DNA of 64,000 nucleotides from Valencia hispanica (lineage: Eukaryota > Chordata > Actinopteri > Cyprinodontiformes > Valenciidae), in contig OY747711.1 of assembly GCA_963556495.2 (NCBI GenBank), forward strand, positions 36,476,414 to 36,540,413, written 5' to 3'. The position numbers and the translations under genes are program-made. Under the pieces are notes generated by a model that was given only the letters and a program-made list of their open reading frames with translations, was not told where the DNA came from and searched no databases. Below, piece by piece: positions 55,951 to 64,000 of this stretch (its first letter is position 1; each line of letters starts with the position of its first letter).

Positions 55951-58830
55951 GAGAGACACAGAAGTGCTCAATAACTCTCAATAAAAACTCTGAGATTTTA
56001 AGGGTTTATGTAAATGTATGCATGTTTAAAGAGTATGTAGGCTGCGGGGGGGTGGGGGTGTGGGGGTTATGTGTAAGTACCATTTTGGGCCCCTCCCCTC
56101 TTACTGAGACACACAGATATTCAAGTTTGAGTTGCGCTCCCTTTTGTGTCCCAGGAAAAGGGGAGGAGACACTGGAGTGGTTGACTGGATGGGATACTTT
56201 GTCCCCTCATTTTCCCAAAATGAAAAAAAAAAGAAGAAAAAAATCCCCTCTGCCTCATCCAGCTCCCCTTCCCCTCCACCCCCCAACCCCCAGCCAGTGC
56301 AGTACCACTGTATTGTCTGCTTGCAGGCGCGCTGCTTGTTCCTCGCCTTCTGTCCTGCTGTGCTGAGTGCTCCACAAAGGAGCTCTTTTAAATATGTAGA
56401 CAATCCTGGATTGCTTGCACATACACACACACACACACACGCACGCATGCATGCATGCATGCATACACACATGCACACACATTTGCTTCTCTCTACGCCA
56501 TGGCTAGACCTGGCCTGGGAACATTTCCTTTTTAAATGAGAATCAACAAGTCTGAGACATGAAAAGGATACAGGAGGCACACGCTCTGAATGAACGCTTT
56601 GTGGCGCGGCCGCCTTGTCGAGGCTAAAAGCTGGAATCCTGTTTGTTATGGTGCCATTGTTCCTACTGTATATTTAACCAGCTGCCTTTTTAAATCACAA
56701 ATATTAAGTGTTTCTTGTCTGTGAAATCAAAACACCATGGAAAGTTTGGCGTTCTTCAAGGATCCTCCGTTTTGAGCTCATTTTCTGACAGCCGAAGCCC
56801 AACCAGGTCGGCCTGAGTGTCGCTGTAGAGACGAGCTGGAAAAACTGGTTTACAAATTCAAACATCAGGACGGCTCCACATGTCCACATGACACTCTCCT
56901 CTTTATCTCCTCCTCCTCCCCGTGGTACAGCAGCCCTCCCTGGCAGCTTGGCAGAGTGGGCTCCCCTCACGCGATGCAGCAGAGTGCAGGGGCCCGGGCC
57001 CCAGACAGGAGCCCAAGCTGGTCTCAGCCTCCCAACATGTTGAGCTGGCCCGCCTTGGGCACAGCCAAATGGTTCTGCAGCTGCCCCTTTGTCCCCCTTC
57101 CTTAAGTAAACAAAGGACAGAAACAAATTAATGACCTACATTCACGGCAAACCTCGCCGAGACAGAGAGGAGCGCAGTTGTCTGCAAGCAGATGTTCCCT
57201 TACGACGCTGCAGACTGCAATTAATGATCACTAAGCAGCGCAGAATCAAAGGAGATGTATTCTGAGCGTGCAAAAAGATGACTGAAAGGAGTTCTGAGTG
57301 CAGGTAGCACAAAGTGACAGGCTTTTTAACAAACTTTGAATGCAGCAGCAGCAGCTGAGAAACAAGCCTTTACTTTTTTTTTTATGACACATCTCTCAAA
57401 TGCATTTAAAAGTAACATAAACATATGTTAGCATTTTTAAACCAAGAGACTATCGAGTTAAATCCTCCTTATTTAACCACTGGGCTTCATTATGTGCTCC
57501 ATCTGGACACTAATAAAATGCTTGTTTTAAGATTGCCACTGAAATACTATGTATAAATGTTGGTGTAAGGATATATTTTATTCCTCGCCACACGTAGCAA
57601 ATGTTTAATAAACTTTCAGGATTTTTAACCCCTTAAATACCAGATTTGGTAAATAAAGTTTCTTATTCAAAAAACCCCCACAAATATTATGTTATAACAA
57701 TAGAAATCATGTGTAAGGATGGTTAATTCAAAGGATATATATTGAATAGGAGTTTATGTAAAAAGAAATAATCATGAAGGGAGACAGATTGCTTTATTTT
57801 GTTTAGAGGGCGTATGAAGGACTCAAAGAAAAAGATCTGCACAGCCTGGCCAATTTTGATGTCTTTTGCATCAACACTTTAAAAGTATAAAATAAATAAA
57901 CTCACAACAATGTCAACAGTGAACTTTTTTCTTTTTACGTCTTTTTATTTCTTATAAGTTTCCTAAACTAATGTTAGGCGTTGATAAGATACAGGACAAT
58001 GTCATAAAGATTAGAAGTGAGCTTATCGTGTGAGTGTGCGTTGGGGGCTTACCAAAGAGACCATCTGTGGCCTAATGAACGCTGCTCCTTGGCCTGCAAG
58101 TGCAGGGGCTTTTAATGCATCTGTAAGAACAGCAGGTTTACTGAGCAGCAAGACATTAGCTAAAGCTGATTTCTTTACTGGAAACCCGTGCCTGAGGATC
58201 TTTCGAAAGGGCATTGTGTGCATGTATGTGTGCTTGTTGGAGGGGATTGAATCTGGACAAGCTGCTTCTCAAATGGCCTACGTCCCAGCCAGTGCTGCAG
58301 ATTTATATGAACTCCTATGTCCAGGAACAGATCTCAGAAACGCTGAATCTTGTGCGTGCATGTACATGACTTCCACCCACATCACAAGTGAACAGCAGGA
58401 CAGGATGCCAGGGCCTCCCGCTTGGTGCCTTCTGTAGCACGACACCCAGTACGGACGCAGGAACGTGCTTAAAAAGACTGAAGAACTGAGCTTTCTATTT
58501 TTTTGTGATTTAACAGCATGATCAAAATATTATACGAATCTTATTTAGATTTTATTTTTTCTTACTGGATGCTTTTATCAAATAAAAGCACATTTTGGAA
58601 ATGATGTATCATAATTGACACATTAGGCCTTATTCGTCGTCTGTTTAGATTAACCCCTCCGAAAGGAGCTGACTTGAAAACAAACGACAGCATCGGGTTC
58701 TATAGTGTAGGTACTAATTTTGTCAGTGAGAAAGTGGTCACTGAAAAAACGTGAATCATAAACGATACGTTTGGCGTTTTATCAGAGAAACGAGAAAAAT
58801 ATACTTCACACAAGGGCAGGGAATCAGGAT
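55951..58830. other. Intergenic DNA, possible zbtb18 regulatory sequence
   Basis: 56410-56480 is a CA/GCAT microsatellite. 56585-56720, 57130-57300 and 58030-58440 are non-repetitive, mixed-composition stretches with no coding signature. They are candidates for conserved non-coding elements next to a developmental regulator. This is inference only. Confidence 0.35.
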
Positions 58831-58838
58831 TCTTATAA

Positions 58839-58844
58839 TTTATT
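58839..58844 (-). terminator. zbtb18: Candidate zbtb18 poly(A) signal
   Basis: TTTATT on the plus strand is AATAAA on the gene's strand. It lies 3.5 kb beyond the stop codon, which would give a long 3' UTR. Other TTTATT occurrences fall inside the MITE at 60005-60451 or further away. The choice is tentative. Confidence 0.3.
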
Positions 58845-60004
58845 GCAGTTTTGCACACAATTTTTAAAAATGTCAACAACAGCACACCAAAAAATTACAA
58901 AACTAAATACAATTAGAATTTACTCCCCTTGAGAAAAAGAAAACAAACCCAGCTATGATTGTCAAAGCTAAAAATGACTAAAATTGGAAACAGAACCTCA
59001 AAAGAAAAAAAATAAATATTGTAATCTCAACAGGGAGCAAATATAGCTCGATCAAAAATCTGTTTGTTTTTGTTGTTTTTCTCCAGACAGTGATTGTCCT
59101 TTTTCGAAACAGATTCAGTCATTATTCGTACGCCTCCCCCCCCCTCCCCCCCCAACCCCTCATCACTTCCTATAAACTTTTTTTTTCATTCTTTTTTTTT
59201 TACATTTTACAAAAAGAAATCCCACCCCCCCTCCCCTCCCCCCCTTCAAGTAAGCACAGCAAAAGATGGAGATGTCATGTCAGAGCGGTCACCGGGGGCG
59301 CCAGTTCCTCATCTCCACCTCACACTCACACTTCAACAGAAGTATATATTTAAATAAAAATTAGCATGGACTACAGCAGTTTAAGGCGGTCAAGCACAAC
59401 CAGAGGAACAAAAACATTAAAAAAAAGCAGCAGTAGTGATGAAAACAACAGCAGGATGGAAGGAGCCCATATGCAAGAGGCGCCGCCAGTGAAGAGATAG
59501 CATTTCAAGACCCCCCAAAAAAAGAAAAAAATGAGATGATGTAGTGCAAACTGCTGCAATGTCACCCACACTGTTGCGTTGGCAAAGCCTGCAGGTGCCA
59601 CCAGATGACGGCGGCGTGCACGCATGCACACACGCAGTATCTGAGAGGAGGAGGAGGAGGAAAATTTTGGCGCGCCTGCATCGCTGCCAAACGCTTTTTG
59701 GATTGTACAAACGCTTGACCATCTTTTAAAGAGCAATTGTTAAACTGATGTAGCCCCAACCCAAACACAACAATCACAAAAAAAAAAGAAAAACTAAATC
59801 CAATTATTTCATTAAAATAAAGTGAGACAATATTTGTCTGCTAAATTCAATAAAATGTACATGATTTCCATCAGTCATTTCTAAACACTTCCCAGTATCA
59901 GATACTTCCACAGCTTTAGAAATCTTAGTTTTAAATAAAGGCATCTTTTCAGCAAGATTAGCTTTTCATGCATTTTAGCTTAAAAAGGTGCTTCGGATTT
60001 AGGC

Positions 60005-60451
60005 CAGGGGTCTGCAACCTGCGGCTCCTAATAACATTCGTCGAAATGCTATAAAACAGAGCAGTGTTTCTACATATAAGGGGTAGTTTTAGTTTATATG
60101 TAATGTCGCCTTAAGATTTCCACAACAGAATGACACTAATGGTGGCATTTTTTTTATTTTGTTCTTTTAATGATTTGGGAGCAACCCTTATTTTCGAGCT
60201 TCAGAAATATTCCAACTGGAGAAAATTATTCATTTTCTTCTCATAAAAGTTTGGTGTGTTTTTTTTGTTCTGACACCTAGAAAAAAAAAAACATTTTTTT
60301 TTTTTTTTTTACCTTAAAATACAACATTTTTCTATAACAAATTTATCATCGTTTCAAAGGGTCAGGTAGGTTTAGTGGTGCTTGAAAAATTTTATTTATT
60401 AGAAGCGAGGACAAAAATGTCTCTTTGGATTGTAAAGGTTGCTGACCCCTG
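60005..60451. mobile_element. hAT-type MITE in the zbtb18 3' region
   Basis: The left end is caggggtctgcaacctgcgg. The right end, reversed, is caggggtcagcaacctttac, giving a terminal inverted repeat of about 16 bp with one mismatch. The 8-bp flanks are identical: atttaggc at 59997-60004 and 60452-60459. The 447-bp interior is T/A-rich and non-coding. Perfect flanks suggest a fairly recent insertion. Confidence 0.95.
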
Positions 60452-60866
60452 ATTTAGGCCAATTCTCTCCCATCTTCTTTAAACGGAAGTCTGTCAGACA
60501 CCTAACAGCCTCCGCTGCACTGAGATGGGGAACATCAGGTTATAACGCAGCGTTGCAACAGAGATATCTGACCCTTCAACTTTAAAGCATGAGGGCTGGG
60601 CTTAACCTCCTTTGCCTCTCTAGGTATCCTTCACATCCTGACCGAGCTGCTTTATCAGACCCCGCCCAAAAAAAAAAAGAGGTCAGATATGCAGAGATAA
60701 ATAAGAAACACCTTAGCCGGGAGCTGAAGGAGACAAAAAGAGGAGAAACGCAAAGCATGGGGACACTTGATGCCTGAGGAGGAGCAGGAGGACGAAGTGC
60801 TGGGTGGATGTAGAGCTTCAGTAGGTTCAGTCGACTGGTACAGACCAAGTCACACGCTCATTAACA

Positions 60867-60906
60867 CTCACACACACACACGCACACACACACACACACA
60901 CGCACA
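60867..60906. repeat. (CA)n microsatellite with CG interruptions
   Basis: Interrupted CA repeat (cacacgcacacac) in the probable zbtb18 3' region. Confidence 0.9.
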
Positions 60907-62367
60907 GCAGAGAAATCAGTGCATAAAAGAGGCTTAAAATGCTTCATCAGATCGCATCTCTAACGATACTCCAGGAGCCCAGCGACAGACCTACTACGAG
61001 CGTATATATTCCAAAAAATTTATAAAAAAATGTCACCAACAAATTCACTGTTCAAACACCCCCCCCCCCCCCCCTTCCGATGCAAAAACAACCTAAACGT
61101 TTAAGACCAAATCAAAAATGTTAATTTTCATGCATTTTTTTACCCCCTCGAAGTCGAGAGAGTAATATTCAGTTTTTCTTTTTTTAAAACAGACCCCGCA
61201 TCCTCGAGCAGTATTCACACAGAAAAGGGGAAGAAAAAGCCTGTTGTCAAATATTTGATCAATTACAATGTGTACAGTAATACAGCAGATTCACATTTTT
61301 AAAATATACAGGTTTGGACATCATGCAACAACAGCAGGTCCTATTACAAAAAAGTAACAAAAAAAACAAATAATAATAATAATCATTAAGTTAAAAAACA
61401 TAATGGATTAAAGTCTTCAAACTATAGCAGAACAATATACAACAACCTTAAATTAAATACCTTTACAAGAGATGTTTTAAAGACTGCCAGCTAAGTTCAA
61501 GAGAAAAAAAAACAAACTCTATCCATAATAGTAATAATAATATTTGTAAAGGTCTTCTCATTTTTAGAAAATACTTCAGATTGATTGGAAGTGAAAAAAG
61601 GAGGCTGTGCATTGCATGAGTGCCATCAGTTAGTCAGTCAGCTTTCCCCTGAACACACCAACACAACACCAAAGAGCTTAACGAGAGAAGTGGGGAGCGC
61701 TCGCCAACAACACCTTCATGCCAGGAGGAAAATCAAATTTAATACACACAAAACGCACTCACGCACGCTCACACATGATAGGTGATTTTTCCTTTTTTTT
61801 TTGTCGTTTGCTTGTTTTTGCCAGAGTAGTGCAGAATCAAATGCACGCACGCATACGTATTCAAACGGTGCGCGCGGTGGCCTCACAGTACCCGTTTTTA
61901 GTGTTTCGTTTCGTTCGTTCACTTCAGTGTGTTCGACGCGAACTCCTGCAGTGGAGTGCGGTCGTCTGTGGGGACCGGGGCCGGCGATGGAGTGTTGTCT
62001 CTGGGGTGGAACGCAGATAGACGGAGAAACTCTTCCAATGACAACAATAATAATAATAACAAGAAAACAAAAAAAAGACACTTACGAGGGGGCCGTGTCC
62101 TCAGACGTAACAAAAAACACAGACAGAGGAGAACTAACGCCAAATCATTACAGGACTTTAAAATAAAGTTAAAACATTACCCCAAACAGACAATAAAATA
62201 AGTCAGTAGTAACATTTGCATGTGCTATTAAAGTGCGGTTGAATGAAATGTCGCAACAAATAAGAACATGACTCACTTAAACCCCGACCACTTAACTCTG
62301 CCACCTTTCTGTCACCTCCCCAAGCCTCTCTGCCCTTCTTCTTTTCCTCAACCCCGGCTTTCTGGTT

Positions 62368-63999
62368 CTACTTCCATAATTCCTGGGAGCTGTCCTCGAT
62401 CGCCCAATCCCTGACGTTGGGCAGCGCCAGCGGCTCGCTCTTCACCGACAGCGAGTTCACCAGTTCGCAGTGGAACTTGCGGATGTGTCGGTAGAGGTCC
62501 CCGGATTGCGTGAAGCGCCGCTCGCACCACTTGCACGCGTGCGGCTTCTCGCGAGTGTGCACCACCGCGTGGCGGCTGAGGTTGTGAGAGTACTGGAAGC
62601 TCTTGCCGCAGGTGGTGCAGGTATAGGGCTTTTCGCCCGAGTGTGTCCGCTCGTGGCGCTTCAGCGTGTACATGCAGGAGAAGGTTTTGCTGCAGATGGT
62701 GCAGGTGGGCACGTTGACGTCCCCGGCGGGCTTGGAGCGGATGCCCTCCTGCTCCCTGAAGTGGGAGCTGAGGTGGAGCTGGAGGATGTGGGGTGAGGGG
62801 AACACCTTGTTGCACAGCGGGCACATGAAGATCTGGGTGTGTTGGGCCGACAGCATGTTGGAGACGTAAGGCAGCAGCGAGTTGTCCATGCTGGCCGCTT
62901 CGGCCTGGGCGCGCTCGTTTTCTCCCCCCAGGATGTCCTCGTCGTCTGCCGAGGCAGGAGGCTTCTCGTCCCGCTCCAGCTCTGAAGCCAGAGACGCCTC
63001 TCGCAGAGCGGACAGGTGAGCCTCCAGACCCAGCCTCCTCTGGGCCGAGAGCGGCCCTCCCACCCCGTGGTGGCTCAGGCCTCCGTTGGCGCTGGGGACC
63101 TGGGTTTTACTGAGGCCGCTGTGCTCCATGTCATAGTCACCGCCGCCCAGTTCCTCATCTTCGTCTGAAGCTGCTCCTCTCTCCACCTTCACCCTCACAG
63201 CCAGCGGGCTCTGCAGGCTGTCTGGTGCAGCTGTGCCGCTGAAGTAAGACGGGTGGTGGTTGCTGTGGTTGCTAACGGCAATCGGCTTCACTGACAGGTC
63301 CAGGACGCAGTCGGCGGCATCGTTTGACACCCTCCTGCCTCTGTGCCCGGCGCGAGAGCTTATGGAGCGGTGGGACCTCTGGGAGAGAGATCCGGTGGAG
63401 CTGCTGGGGCTGCCGGCGGGGGAGAGAGCCTTCCCTCCCTCCCCCGGGCCTTCACCTGGCTGCGTCTCCGCCTCCCCGTTCCCTGGACTGGTTGCGGCCC
63501 CGCCCGGCGTCCCCGGTCTGTCCGCCGACGGCAACCTCAACCACAGCTGACTTCCCTCAGCCTTCCCCTCCTCCTCATCTTCACTGTGTAGCAGATCAGC
63601 AGTAGCAGGCCGATCTGTTGAACCATCGGATAAACTGTCAGCCTTGTCGGAGCAGCTGGACCCGCCGTCGTCCTCTCTGCGCGTGCTGTCCGCCTCCGCC
63701 GTGGCCTTCTGCTTCAAGCGCTTCTTACACACCTTTACAATGTCATACATGTGCAAGTAGCTGGCCGCCGCCAGCACATCCTCCACGGGAAGGTCCTGGA
63801 ACTGCAGCTTGCCTTCATACATGAACTCTAGGAGCAGGGAGAAGGCCGGCGCCGTCACAATGTCGCTGTTGAGGTGCACCACGTCTCTCTTGTCCAGCTG
63901 GTCCTTGTAAAACAGGTGGAAGTACATGCTGCAGGAGGCCAGCACAGCGCGGTGGGCACGGAACTGGGCATCACCCACCAGCACTGTGGAGTCACACAG
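62368..63999 (-). CDS. zbtb18: Zinc finger and BTB domain-containing protein 18 (RP58/ZNF238), 5' partial
   Basis: A nuclear, DNA-binding transcriptional repressor of neuronal and muscle differentiation genes in vertebrates. The minus frame runs from the window edge ([20 protein letters not shown]) to TAG at 62370-62368, about 544 residues. Roughly 34 N-terminal residues are missing. The first ~95 visible residues are the BTB dimerisation domain. A long acidic and Ser/Gly-rich linker follows, with CVLDLSVKP, a CtBP-type DLS motif that is conserved in ZBTB18. Four C2H2 fingers occupy 62470-62829, including [19 protein letters not shown] and [19 protein letters not shown]. The C-terminus ends [13 protein letters not shown]. 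Human ZBTB18 is 522 residues, so this fish form (~578) has a longer linker. GTG at 63984-63982 encodes an internal Val, not the start. Convergence on adss2 matches human synteny. Confidence 0.97.
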   Translation of the reverse strand: MCDSTVLVGDAQFRAHRAVLASCSMYFHLFYKDQLDKRDVVHLNSDIVTAPAFSLLLEFMYEGKLQFQDLPVEDVLAAASYLHMYDIVKVCKKRLKQKATAEADSTRREDDGGSSCSDKADSLSDGSTDRPATADLLHSEDEEEGKAEGSQLWLRLPSADRPGTPGGAATSPGNGEAETQPGEGPGEGGKALSPAGSPSSSTGSLSQRSHRSISSRAGHRGRRVSNDAADCVLDLSVKPIAVSNHSNHHPSYFSGTAAPDSLQSPLAVRVKVERGAASDEDEELGGGDYDMEHSGLSKTQVPSANGGLSHHGVGGPLSAQRRLGLEAHLSALREASLASELERDEKPPASADDEDILGGENERAQAEAASMDNSLLPYVSNMLSAQHTQIFMCPLCNKVFPSPHILQLHLSSHFREQEGIRSKPAGDVNVPTCTICSKTFSCMYTLKRHERTHSGEKPYTCTTCGKSFQYSHNLSRHAVVHTREKPHACKWCERRFTQSGDLYRHIRKFHCELVNSLSVKSEPLALPNVRDWAIEDSSQELWK

Positions 64000-64000
64000 G

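Larger units (their letters stand above)
58845..62367 (-). other. zbtb18: Probable zbtb18 3' UTR and downstream DNA
   Basis: It follows the zbtb18 stop codon on the minus strand and holds no other gene. The text is AT-rich with long homopolymers (poly-C near 59136-59150 and 61059-61075) and a CA repeat near 60867-60903. One hAT MITE interrupts it. Its extent as transcribed UTR is inferred from the poly(A) candidate. Confidence 0.4.

Noticed and set aside
61716..62201. Several 74-121 aa frames on both strands after zbtb18
   Set aside because: They overlap one another in probable 3' UTR, with low-complexity (AAT)n and no homology.
63982..63984. zbtb18 start codon at GTG
   Set aside because: The BTB domain continues upstream ([10 protein letters not shown]) to the window edge. 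GTG encodes a conserved Val and the true start is outside.

Overview
The window is vertebrate genomic DNA. Spliced genes with GT/AG introns, teleost-type Tc1, hAT, L2/CR1-like and SINE repeats, and long microsatellites point to a ray-finned fish, probably a percomorph. I cannot name the species. No prokaryotic, viral or CRISPR features are seen.

Layout. (1) 1-14413 (+): the last 11 exons of adss2 (adenylosuccinate synthetase 2, purine nucleotide synthesis). They encode about 360 residues. The first about 95 residues, with the P-loop-like GDEGKGK signature, must lie upstream of base 1. The introns carry a truncated Tc1 copy, a 1.0-kb non-autonomous hAT element and a CpG-rich block. A candidate poly(A) signal and a duplicated CCTA array follow the stop codon. 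(2) 14414 to about 58800: a gene-poor interval with no exon I can support. It is filled with dead transposons: Tc1/mariner copies, L2/CR1-like and other LINE pieces, two V-SINE-like copies, hAT elements with clear target-site duplications, nested insertions, GATA and GA microsatellites, and a strand-asymmetric A+C-rich repeat block. (3) About 58800-64000 (-): zbtb18 (RP58/ZNF238), a BTB-zinc finger transcriptional repressor. The window holds almost all of its coding sequence (62368-63999, open at the right edge) and a probable 3' UTR with an inserted hAT MITE.

adss2 and zbtb18 converge tail to tail. From memory this is also the arrangement in human 1q44, so the pair is a conserved synteny block. 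The two genes have unrelated jobs, a metabolic enzyme and a neurodevelopmental repressor. The interval between them is the natural place for zbtb18 regulatory elements, but sequence alone does not prove any.

I looked for a new biological system and did not find one. The most informative signals are the nested transposons with readable insertion boundaries and a few non-repeat segments of unexplained composition.
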